Below are positions 7,760-14,337 of a stretch of DNA of 64,000 nucleotides, in pieces. The stretch covers positions 7,689,501-7,753,500 of the forward strand of contig NZ_CP069338.1 of the NCBI RefSeq assembly GCF_016859125.1. Reading direction: 5' to 3'. Within the stretch, counting starts at the first letter, position 1, and every line of letters begins with the position of its first letter. The position numbers and the translations under genes were made by a program. Below the pieces are notes generated by a model that saw only the letters and a list, made by a program, of their open reading frames with translations, made no database searches and was not told the origin of the DNA. The DNA comes from Archangium violaceum. GTDB lineage: Bacteria; Myxococcota; Myxococcia; Myxococcales; Myxococcaceae.

Positions 7760-8710
7760 TCAGACGAAGAGGGAGCTGAGCGAGTCGGCGCGGTGGATGC
7801 GCGCGATGGCCTCGCCGAAGAGGCGCTCGGTGGTGAGCACGCGCACCTTGCCGGTGGCCAGGGCGGCGGGCGACAGGGGCACCGTGTCCGTGAAGACGAG
7901 CTCCTCGAGCGTCGAGTCCTGGATGCGCTGGATGGCGGGCCCGGAGAGGATGGGGTGGACGGCGTAGGCCACCACCCGGCGCGCGCCCCGGTCCTTCAGC
8001 GCGGCGGCCGCCTGGGTGAGCGTGCCCGCGGTGTCCACCATGTCGTCCACCAGCACCGCGTCCTTGCCGCTCACGTCTCCGATGAGGTTCATCACCTCGG
8101 AGGAGTTGGGCCGCGGCCGGCGCTTGTCGATGATGGCCAGGCCGCAGTTGAGCCGCTTGGAGTAGGCGCGCGCCCTCTCCACGCCGCCCGCGTCCGGCGA
8201 CACGATGACCAGATCCTGCGAGTCGGGGAACTTCTTGCGCAGGTCGTCCAGGAACACCGGCGAGGCGTAGAGGTGATCCGAGGGGATGTTGAAGAAGCCC
8301 TGGATCTGCCCGGCGTGCATGTCCATGGACACCACGCGCGTGGCACCCGCCACCTCGAGCATGTCCGCGATCAGCTTGGCGGTGATGGGCGTGCGCGGCG
8401 CCACCTTGCGGTCCTGCCGGGCATACCCGTAGTAGGGCATGACCGCGTTGATCGAGCCAGCGCTCGCGCGCTTGAGCGCGTCGCACATGATCAGCAGCTC
8501 CATCAGGTGATCATTGGCCGGAGGGCACGTGGACTGGACGATGAAGACGTCCAGCCCACGCACGTTCTCGCCGATCTCCACGTGGATCTCCCCGTCGGAG
8601 AAACGGCCCACGGAAGCCTTCCCCAAAGGCCGCTTGAGGTAATCGCAGATGCGATGGGCCAGACCCGGATTGGAGCTCCCGGTGAACACCTTGAAGTCGC
8701 GAGGCTGCAT
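7760..8710 (-). CDS. prs: Ribose-phosphate pyrophosphokinase
   Basis: Predicted 316 residues from the ATG at 8708-8710 ([18 protein letters not shown]), the normal class I PRPP synthetase length. Visible motifs are [12 protein letters not shown] (about 36-47), [18 protein letters not shown] (about 55-72), the ATP loop region YARQDRK, and the PRPP-binding loop [10 protein letters not shown] near residue 219. It makes PRPP from ribose 5-phosphate and ATP for purine, pyrimidine, His, Trp and NAD synthesis. PRPP is also the substrate of the two salvage phosphoribosyltransferases encoded at 10330-11689. Confidence 0.97.
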   Translation of the reverse strand: MQPRDFKVFTGSSNPGLAHRICDYLKRPLGKASVGRFSDGEIHVEIGENVRGLDVFIVQSTCPPANDHLMELLIMCDALKRASAGSINAVMPYYGYARQDRKVAPRTPITAKLIADMLEVAGATRVVSMDMHAGQIQGFFNIPSDHLYASPVFLDDLRKKFPDSQDLVIVSPDAGGVERARAYSKRLNCGLAIIDKRRPRPNSSEVMNLIGDVSGKDAVLVDDMVDTAGTLTQAAAALKDRGARRVVAYAVHPILSGPAIQRIQDSTLEELVFTDTVPLSPAALATGKVRVLTTERLFGEAIARIHRADSLSSLFV

Positions 8711-8777
8711 GGGCGCGCTACTAACGCGCCCCGCGACGGAAGGGAAGCCCCTTCCTCCTGCTCGTCCGGCCACGTGC

Positions 8778-9080
8778 TCAGTCGTGCTCGGCGGCGGCCA
8801 GGAAGGGGCTCGAGCCCCCGGTGCCCGTTTGTTGGTGCCGCTCATATTCCAGAAGGATGGTCCTCTCCATCTGGTTGCGCGTGTCGGCGTTGAGCGGATG
8901 CGCGATGTCCTTGTACGTCCCGTCCTTCCGGCGCTTGGCCGGCATGGCGATGAACAGGCCGGACGCACCGTGAATGACTTTGAGATCCCGGATGACGAAA
9001 CAGTGATCCAAGGTGATGGTCACGTAGGCCTTCAGCTTATCCTCGTCGACCGGATACACCTTGACGTCGGTGATGTTCAT
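8778..9080 (-). CDS. spoVG: SpoVG family regulatory protein
   Basis: Predicted 100 residues. The start [20 protein letters not shown], the [20 protein letters not shown] core and [13 protein letters not shown] are the family signature. SpoVG proteins are small nucleic-acid-binding regulators that affect sporulation, virulence and cell division in Firmicutes. Homologues are conserved in myxobacteria, where the role is less clear. It sits just upstream of prs, as in Bacillus where spoVG is also near prs. Its start codon is preceded by three short repeats that can form alternative hairpins (9081-9107), which may control translation. Confidence 0.93.
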   Translation of the reverse strand: MNITDVKVYPVDEDKLKAYVTITLDHCFVIRDLKVIHGASGLFIAMPAKRRKDGTYKDIAHPLNADTRNQMERTILLEYERHQQTGTGGSSPFLAAAEHD

Positions 9081-9107
9081 GGTCCCCCCCCGGACCTCCA
9101 GGGGTCC
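9081..9107 (-). promoter_or_regulatory. Alternative-hairpin leader immediately before spoVG
   Basis: On the minus strand GGACC (9103-9107), GGTCC (9092-9096) and GGACC (9081-9085) follow each other at 6-nt intervals, ending at the ATG. The middle copy can pair with either neighbour, and the only Shine-Dalgarno-like GGAGG lies at the junction of the first hairpin. The arrangement would allow the ribosome site to be opened or closed. Confidence 0.35.
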
Positions 9108-9172
9108 GAGCTAGCGGGGGAGACTGAGACAGACCGACCCGGAAAATCAAGTCTGTCCGGGCTTGTTGTACG

Positions 9173-9535
9173 TCAACCGACGCTTCGGAAGCACATGTGG
9201 GCCAGGAAGGCCAGATGGTAGATATCAATGACGGTGTAGAGCGCGGCCCCTGCCTGGATCGCCCGCTGGCTGATCCGCATGGAGCGGTGCAGGCACAGCA
9301 GCGTCAGCCCCAGACTCACGATGGCGAGCTTGGAGGCCATGAAGGCCAGGGGCGAGTGCTCGTAGGCCATCCGCATGAGCGGGTTGAGCTCCTCGGCCAC
9401 ATCCAGTTGTAAAAAGGTGAGGGTGAAGAGCCCGTCCAGCAGGTTGAGCACCAGCAGCAGGGCCGCTGCCGGGCTGATGTGGAACGAAGCGCCCTCGATA
9501 CCCGCCCAACGTGTTGCCTGCGTCGTCGCCGCCAC
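9173..9535 (-). CDS. DUF5658-like small membrane protein
   Basis: Predicted 120 residues from the GTG at 9533-9535, chosen because GGGGAGG lies 5 nt upstream. A longer reading from 9685 would only add low-complexity residues. Three hydrophobic segments are visible (about residues 18-36, 55-72 and 88-110), with LNLLDGLFTLTFLQ and ELNPLMRMAYEHSP typical of DUF5658 proteins, where a Glu-Leu-Asn-Pro motif follows the first helix. The function of the family is unknown. It is divergent from tdk, sharing the 122-nt region 9536-9657. Confidence 0.75.
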   Translation of the reverse strand: MAATTQATRWAGIEGASFHISPAAALLLVLNLLDGLFTLTFLQLDVAEELNPLMRMAYEHSPLAFMASKLAIVSLGLTLLCLHRSMRISQRAIQAGAALYTVIDIYHLAFLAHMCFRSVG

Positions 9536-9657
9536 CCGATCCTCCCCGATGGAATCCGGGCGGGGTTCTTCAAGATGCTTGCCAACAGGGAGGGGTGGGG
9601 GCTGGCGGGCGCCGCCTGGAGTGGTGGGCTCTTGAAAGTTGACGTGCCAGGAGGGGC

Positions 9658-10311
9658 GTGACACAGGAGACGCGCGATCCCGCACACGCCCCCGAGCGAG
9701 TCCTCCTCGTGCATCAATTTCCCACAGATATCGGGTGGATAGAGGTCATCTGCGGCTCGATGTACTCCGGCAAGACCGAGGAGTTGATTCGCCGCATCAA
9801 GCGTGCCGTATACGGCAAACAAGTGGTCCAGGTCTTCAAGCCGAAACTGGACATCCGCTACGACGAGACCCAGGTCGTCAGCCACTCCCAGCTGAAACTG
9901 ACGTCCATTCCGATTGAACGGGCTGAAGAAATTTTCCTTCACCTGTCCCCTCGAACCCAGGTGGTGGGTATCGACGAGGTACAGTTCTTCGGGCCCGAGG
10001 TGGTCCCGGTGTGTGAGGCCCTGGCCAATCGGGGGCTGCGCGTCGTCGTCGCGGGGCTGGACCAGGACTACCAGGGGCGCCCCTTCGAGCCGATGCCACA
10101 GCTGCTGGCGGTCGCCGAGTATGTGACGAAGCAACTGGCCATCTGCGTGGTGTGTGGGAATCCGGCCAATCGCTCGCAGCGGCTGGTGGATCGCGGGGAG
10201 CGGGTGGTGGTGGGAGCCGCCGGAGCCTATGAGGCGCGCTGCCGCAAGTGCCACCGGGCCGAGCCCACCGAGGCCACGCCTCCCCAGACGCTCGATTTGT
10301 TCAAGGACTGA
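9658..10311 (+). CDS. tdk: Thymidine kinase (type II)
   Basis: Predicted 217 residues, starting at a GTG with AGGAGG 5 nt upstream. The P-loop GSMYSGKTEELIRR (about 33-46), the DEVQFF Walker B-like segment (about 104-109), the lasso and two zinc-binding Cys pairs (CVVC near 163-166 and CRKC near 200-203) identify a type II, tetrameric thymidine kinase. It phosphorylates thymidine to dTMP for salvage. The N-terminal 25 residues extend beyond the E. coli enzyme. First gene of a plus-strand salvage operon with the uracil-PRTase-like gene (18 nt gap) and hpt (10 nt gap). Confidence 0.95.
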   Translation: MTQETRDPAHAPERVLLVHQFPTDIGWIEVICGSMYSGKTEELIRRIKRAVYGKQVVQVFKPKLDIRYDETQVVSHSQLKLTSIPIERAEEIFLHLSPRTQVVGIDEVQFFGPEVVPVCEALANRGLRVVVAGLDQDYQGRPFEPMPQLLAVAEYVTKQLAICVVCGNPANRSQRLVDRGERVVVGAAGAYEARCRKCHRAEPTEATPPQTLDLFKD

Positions 10312-10329
10312 ATCTCCGGAAGCCTGGCC

Positions 10330-11145
10330 ATGCGCGACACCCTCTACGCCAACGTCCCCTTCCAGTTGAGCGAGATGCCCCACCGGTACGGGCCCAACGT
10401 GCACCTGGTGGGCAATCCGTTCCTGCTCTCGCAGCTGGCGAAGCTGTGCTCCAAGGCGACGGTGCAGCCGGAGATCAACCGGCTGGTGGCGCTGCTCTAC
10501 TCGGATCTGGTGAAGACGGTCATCAACGCCGAGTTTCCGCGCAAGATGGTGGCCATGCCCACGCGGATGATCGATCACACGCCGCAGGGCATGTACCAGG
10601 GCGAGGTCATCGATCCGGCCGTGCGCGCGGTGACGGTGAACATCGCCCGCGCCGGCACGCTGCCCTCCCAGGTGGCGTACGATCTGCTCAACACCACGGT
10701 GGATCCGGTGCTGGTGCGACAGGATCACATCATCATGAGCCGGATGATCGACGCCAAGGAGACGGTGGTGGGGTCGAACATCGGAGGGGCCAAGATTGGC
10801 GGGGACATCGACGACGCGTTCGTCCTCTTCCCGGATCCGATGGGCGCCACCGGAGGCAGCCTGTGCACCGCGGTGTCCATGTACAAGGACAAGGTGCATG
10901 GCACGCCCCGGCGCATCCTCAGCCTCAACCTGATCGTCACCCCCGAGTTCCTGCGGAGGATTTCCCGCGAGCATCCGGATGTGGTGGTGTACGCGCTGCG
11001 CCTGGACCGCGGGCTGTCACCGCCGGAGGTGTTCGGCACGGTGCCCGGCGAGCTGTGGGAGAAGGAGCGGGGGCTGGATGACCGGCAATACATCGTCCCC
11101 GGTGGCGGCGGCTTCGGGGAGATCATGAACAACGCGTACGTGTAG
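10330..11145 (+). CDS. Uracil phosphoribosyltransferase-like protein
   Basis: Predicted 271 residues. The PRPP loop DPMGATGGS (about 174-182) and the C-terminal uracil-binding loop beginning YIVPGGGGFGE (about 255-265) are UPRTase hallmarks. Canonical Upp is about 208 residues with YIVPGLGDAGDR in that loop, so this is a longer and divergent member. The family converts uracil and PRPP to UMP. The conserved PRPP loop argues for an active phosphoribosyltransferase, but altered uracil-loop residues leave the base specificity open. Position between tdk and hpt supports pyrimidine or purine base salvage. The start was chosen 18 nt after tdk, and the ribosome site is weak. Confidence 0.75.
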   Translation: MRDTLYANVPFQLSEMPHRYGPNVHLVGNPFLLSQLAKLCSKATVQPEINRLVALLYSDLVKTVINAEFPRKMVAMPTRMIDHTPQGMYQGEVIDPAVRAVTVNIARAGTLPSQVAYDLLNTTVDPVLVRQDHIIMSRMIDAKETVVGSNIGGAKIGGDIDDAFVLFPDPMGATGGSLCTAVSMYKDKVHGTPRRILSLNLIVTPEFLRRISREHPDVVVYALRLDRGLSPPEVFGTVPGELWEKERGLDDRQYIVPGGGGFGEIMNNAYV

Positions 11146-11155
11146 AGGTAGGACC

Positions 11156-11689
11156 GTGGCTTTCTACGAGCAGGACGTCGGCACCCACATCGATGAGCAG
11201 AAGCTCCAGGCGCGCGTGCGCGAGCTGGGCGCTCAAATCACCCGCGACTATCAGGGCAAGGAGCTGACGCTCATCTGCGTGCTCAAGGGCTCGGCGTTCT
11301 TCGCCATGGATCTGGCGCGCTACGTGGACCTGCCGCTGACGATCGAGTTCCTCGGGGTGTCCTCGTACCAGGGCGGCACCGAGACGACCGGCGAGGTGCG
11401 CATCACCACCGACGTGAGCAAGCCCATGGCGGGCAAGCACCTGCTCATCATCGAGGACATCATCGACACCGGGCTCACCATGAGCTTCCTGCTGGAGAAC
11501 CTCAGGGCCCGGCACCCCGCGTCGCTCAAGGTGTGCACGCTGCTGGAGAAGCCGTCGCGCGCGCGCGCCCAGATTCCCATCGACTACAAGGGCTTCGTCA
11601 TCGACGACGTCTTCGTCGTGGGCTACGGGCTCGACTACTCCGAGCGCTACCGCAACCTCCCCTTCATCGGCGTGATGAAGGGGAAGTAG
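11156..11689 (+). CDS. hpt: Hypoxanthine-guanine phosphoribosyltransferase
   Basis: Predicted 177 residues, normal for bacterial Hpt, with a GTG start after GAGGTAGGA. The PRPP-binding motif LIIEDIIDTGLTM (about 101-113), ICVLKGSAFFAMDLAR (about 39-54) and GYGLDYSERYRNLPFIGV (about 157-174) are diagnostic. It converts hypoxanthine or guanine plus PRPP into IMP or GMP. Last gene of the tdk operon. It faces the minus-strand graspetide-like genes, with a strong hairpin at 11758-11775 between them. Confidence 0.96.
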   Translation: MAFYEQDVGTHIDEQKLQARVRELGAQITRDYQGKELTLICVLKGSAFFAMDLARYVDLPLTIEFLGVSSYQGGTETTGEVRITTDVSKPMAGKHLLIIEDIIDTGLTMSFLLENLRARHPASLKVCTLLEKPSRARAQIPIDYKGFVIDDVFVVGYGLDYSERYRNLPFIGVMKGK

Positions 11690-11757
11690 TCCGGCAGGTC
11701 CCCGGCCCGGCCCCCCGCACGAGGGGCAGCCGTGAGACCGGGCGCGCCAGGCAGGGC

Positions 11758-11775
11758 GGTGGGGCGGACCCCACC
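11758..11775. terminator. Bidirectional hairpin between hpt and the graspetide precursor gene
   Basis: Perfect 7-bp stem GGTGGGG/CCCCACC with loop CGGA lies in the gap between two convergent genes (hpt ending 11689, peptide gene ending 11804). There is no clear U-tract on either strand, so intrinsic termination is uncertain. Confidence 0.35.
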
Positions 11776-11803
11776 GTCTCTGCTCGGCTTCAAATGGGAC
11801 GGC

Positions 11804-11965
11804 TCAGCAGTCGGAGCAGCCCCCGGGCTCTTCGCCGCAGGCGAGGGTGGTGAACTCCGGGCACTTCGGATCCTTCGTCGCTCCGTTGCCACCTTCGATG
11901 CGCGCGAGGTCCTGCACGAACAGCTCCTTGATCTTCTTGGCCTTCTTCTCCTTCTCCTGCGCCAT
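11804..11965 (-). CDS. Putative graspetide (omega-ester peptide) precursor, plesiocin-like TTxxxxEE core
   Basis: A 53-residue peptide too short for most gene finders. The ATG at 11963-11965 has TGGAG about 6 nt upstream. The N-terminal leader is Lys/Glu-rich (MAQEKEKKAKKIKE), followed by LFVQDLARIEGG (residues 15-26), which looks like a RiPP recognition element plus a double-Gly end. The core has FTTLACGEEPGG: Thr39-Thr40, four residues, Glu45-Glu46. This is exactly the TTxxxxEE motif of plesiocin-type (group 2) graspetides, in which an ATP-grasp ligase joins Thr side chains to Glu side chains as esters. It lies 175 nt downstream of a same-strand ATP-grasp ligase gene. Only one core repeat is present. 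Four Cys (35, 43, 50, 53) are unusual and could add disulfides or metal binding. The assignment is by motif and context. Confidence 0.8.
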   Translation of the reverse strand: MAQEKEKKAKKIKELFVQDLARIEGGNGATKDPKCPEFTTLACGEEPGGCSDC

Positions 11966-11989
11966 GACGTTCTCCAGGATCGGATGACC

Positions 11990-12031
11990 CGCGGGCTCAT
12001 CCCGCGAAGGTCACAGGCTCAAGGGAGCCTG
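11990..12031 (-). promoter_or_regulatory. Two stem-loops between the ATP-grasp and precursor genes
   Basis: Perfect hairpins CAGGCTC-AAGG-GAGCCTG (12014-12031) and CGCGGG-CTCAT-CCCGCG (11990-12006) occupy the leader of the peptide gene. Neither has a U-tract on the minus strand. They could stabilise or process the precursor message so that substrate is made in excess over enzyme. This role is inferred. Confidence 0.35.
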
Positions 12032-12140
12032 CATCCCGAAGAACGGCTGTCGGCGCGAGCCCAGTCCATGAGGGCCAGGGGGCCTTTGCCCGCCCGGCGG
12101 CTCGCCCTTCGGCACACCGATCGCCAGGGGGCCGGTGGCC

Positions 12141-13097
12141 TCAGGGAATGGGAGAGCGTGCGGCCCTGGCGAGCGCCCGGGCGAGCTGGCCGAGCAGATC
12201 CGTGCCCGCGCGCGCATCGAAGCCGAGGAACATGGGCGAGGCGTTGAGCTCGAGGAAGCGCAGCGCGCCCCCTGCGTCGCGCTTGAGGTCCATCCCCGTC
12301 CAGCGCAGGCCCACCACCTCCGTGGCCCGCAGGCACTGGCGCGCCACCTCGGGCGGCAGCTCGAAGGACTCGATGCGCTCCTCGTTCTGCCGGAAGTCCA
12401 GCGCCCTGGAGATGATGCGCAGGCTGGCGACGATCTCTCCGTCGAGGACGTAGACGCGCACGTCCTCGCCGGGCATCAGCTCCTGGAAGGTGACGGGAGC
12501 GGCCTCCAATGCGGCGAGCCGTGCGTCCGTGAGATCCTCGGGCCCCAGCTCCTTCGTGGCCGCGCCGCCCTCGACGGGCTTGTAGGCCACGCGCCGCCCC
12601 GCGGCGAACCGGCGCACCGCCTCCGCGTCGTTCGTCCAGAGCGTCTCCGGCACCGGCAGCCCCGCGTTGGCCAGCAGCGCGAGCTGCACCGGCTTGGGCG
12701 TGCGCCAGTCCACGGAGAGCGGGTTGTAGAGGGGGACGCCCATCGCCTCCCAGCGTCCCACCAACCCCCGCAACAGGGTCATCTTCTCGCGAAAGGCCAC
12801 GAGCGTGGTGCGCCAGTCGTCATCCATCGCCTCGCGTGCATCCACTCCGAAGGCGAGCGGGTGCGCGTGATAGCCGCGCAGGTAGATGGCGCCGGGCCGC
12901 TCGAGACGGCGGCCATCCAGGATGATGCCCCCGAGGTCGTCCGTGAGCGCCAGACGCGTCTCCTCGGGGAAGGTGAGGGTGTCCACCACCAGGGTTTCCA
13001 CCCCTTCCTGCTCGACCCGGCGCGCCACCTCCGACACGTGCGCGTCCTCGCGGGAGCCCACGAAGAGCACGGGCCGGGCGGTCGGGTGGTTCGTCAT
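12141..13097 (-). CDS. ATP-grasp ligase, probable graspetide (PsnB/MvdD-like) macrocyclase
   Basis: Predicted 318 residues, the length typical of graspetide ligases. The N-terminal domain (VLFVGSREDAHVSEVARRV, then a DTLTFPEET segment) resembles the pre-ATP-grasp domain of microviridin-type ligases. The ATP-grasp domain shows AYKPVEGG with Lys173 as ATP ligand, FQELMPGEDVRVYVLDG (Asp212, Arg214), LDFRQNE (Asp234, Arg236) where these ligases carry the catalytic Asp/Arg, Asp270 and the Mg ligands Glu283/Asn285 in FLELNASP. RimK-like peptide ligases share the fold, so a glutamate ligase is the main alternative. The next gene on the same strand encodes a TTxxxxEE peptide, which strongly favours macrocyclisation. 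A repeat element separates it from the upstream beta-oxidation genes. No protease or transporter gene is adjacent. Confidence 0.85.
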   Translation of the reverse strand: MTNHPTARPVLFVGSREDAHVSEVARRVEQEGVETLVVDTLTFPEETRLALTDDLGGIILDGRRLERPGAIYLRGYHAHPLAFGVDAREAMDDDWRTTLVAFREKMTLLRGLVGRWEAMGVPLYNPLSVDWRTPKPVQLALLANAGLPVPETLWTNDAEAVRRFAAGRRVAYKPVEGGAATKELGPEDLTDARLAALEAAPVTFQELMPGEDVRVYVLDGEIVASLRIISRALDFRQNEERIESFELPPEVARQCLRATEVVGLRWTGMDLKRDAGGALRFLELNASPMFLGFDARAGTDLLGQLARALARAARSPIP

Positions 13098-13146
13098 GGG
13101 ACGTGGTTCTCCGCGTGGACAGGGGGGTTCAACCCGGGTTCACTCG

Positions 13147-13190
13147 ATACCCTCACCCTGACCCTCTCCCAGAGGGAGAGGGGACATTGG
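13147..13190. repeat. REP-like palindromic repeat, copy 1
   Basis: Sequence TACCCTCACCCTGACCCTCT-type followed by the palindrome CCCTCTCCC (13162-13170), AGA, GGGAGAGGG (13174-13182). The same element recurs at about 40036, 42329 and 62115. Here the stop codon and last ten codons of the acyl-CoA dehydrogenase gene lie inside it. Confidence 0.75.
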
Positions 13191-14310
13191 CGAAGCGGGT
13201 CAGGTGGAAATCGGCGTCTCCGAAGGTCCGGTCGATCGCGGTCAACCGCTTGAAGTAGTGGCCGGCGCTGTACTCCATCGTAGTGCCGATTCCTCCGTGC
13301 AGCTGGATCGCCCATTGTCCGATGAAGCGGCCGGACCGGCCGATCTGGACCTTGGCCGCCGAGATCGCCTTGGTGCGCGCCTGGGCGTCGGTGCTGTCCG
13401 CGCGGTCCGCGGCCAGGATCGCCATGGATCTGGCCTGCTCGTGGGCGATGTACATGTCCACCATGTGGTGCTGCAGCACCTGGAAGCTGCCAATCGGCAC
13501 GCCGAACTGGGTGCGCGTCTTCAGATAGTCGAGCGTCACCTCGTTGAGCGCCTGCATGTTGCCCACCGCCTCCGAGCACAGGGCGGCGATGCCTCGATCG
13601 ATCGTCTGCTCGATGAACGGAAACGCGCCTCCCTCCGGTCCCAGCAGCGCCGAGCCCGGTACCCGCACTCCCACGAGCATCACTTCCGCGGCGCGGGTGC
13701 CGTCGACGGTGGGGTAGCCGCGGATCTTCAGGCCCGGTGCGCCGCGCTCGACCAGGAACAGTGACAACCCGTCCCGGTCGCTCGTCTTGCCCGCCGTGCG
13801 CGCCGAGACGATCAGCCTGTCGGCGCAGTCACCCCCGAGCACCACCGCCTTGGCTCCGTCGAGCCGGTAGCCGTCCGCCTCTCGCTTCGCCGTGGTCTCC
13901 ACGTGGGTGAGCGAATAGCGCGACCGGGGCTCACCATGGGCGAAGGCCAGGAACATCCCGCCCTCGGCCACGCGGGGCAGCAGCTCGGACTTCTGGGCCT
14001 CGTTGCCAGCGGCCCGGATGAGGCCCGCTCCCAGGACGACCGTGGGGATGAAGGGCTCCACCACCATTCCGCGGCCGAATGCCTCCAGGACGATCGCGAG
14101 ATCCTGGAAGGTGCCACCAATACCTCCGTGCTCCTCGGGGATCTCCACCCCCAGCAGGCCCAGCTCGGCGAAGGTGGCCCACATCTTCCGGGAGAAACCG
14201 TCCTCCGATGCCAGGAGCTTCGCCCGCTCCTCGAAACCGTAGCGTTCGCGGATGAGACGGGCGGCGGTGTCTCGCAGCATCTGCTGCGTGTCGCTCAGAT
14301 TGAAGTCCAT
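13153..14310 (-). CDS. Acyl-CoA dehydrogenase, pimeloyl-CoA dehydrogenase small-subunit-like
   Basis: Predicted 385 residues. The N-terminus MDFNLSDTQQMLRDTAARLI, LGLLGVEIPEEHGG (about 51-64) and LEAFGRGMVVEPFIPTVVLG are characteristic of the small subunit of pimeloyl-CoA-dehydrogenase-type flavoenzymes. The C-terminal QLHGGIGTTMEYSAGHYFKRL matches the family FAD/helix region. It would oxidise an acyl-CoA to the enoyl-CoA, passing electrons to ETF, together with the large subunit encoded 27 nt upstream. The real C-terminus of the family lies at about DADFHLTRF. The extra VPSPSGRGSG here is encoded by an inserted palindromic repeat that also supplies the stop codon. Confidence 0.9.
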   Translation of the reverse strand: MDFNLSDTQQMLRDTAARLIRERYGFEERAKLLASEDGFSRKMWATFAELGLLGVEIPEEHGGIGGTFQDLAIVLEAFGRGMVVEPFIPTVVLGAGLIRAAGNEAQKSELLPRVAEGGMFLAFAHGEPRSRYSLTHVETTAKREADGYRLDGAKAVVLGGDCADRLIVSARTAGKTSDRDGLSLFLVERGAPGLKIRGYPTVDGTRAAEVMLVGVRVPGSALLGPEGGAFPFIEQTIDRGIAALCSEAVGNMQALNEVTLDYLKTRTQFGVPIGSFQVLQHHMVDMYIAHEQARSMAILAADRADSTDAQARTKAISAAKVQIGRSGRFIGQWAIQLHGGIGTTMEYSAGHYFKRLTAIDRTFGDADFHLTRFANVPSPSGRGSG

Positions 14311-14337
14311 GTGGCTGTCGCTCCTTTCCGCTCCGAC

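Noticed and set aside
9686-10974. Minus-strand frame across tdk and the uracil-PRTase-like gene
   Set aside because: Antisense of two genes with diagnostic motifs and no recognisable domain of its own.
12011-12217. 68-codon minus-strand frame between the ligase and the TTxxxxEE peptide, as a second precursor
   Set aside because: It overlaps the ligase gene end in another frame, has no leader or core motif and is Pro/Gly/Arg shadow-like.
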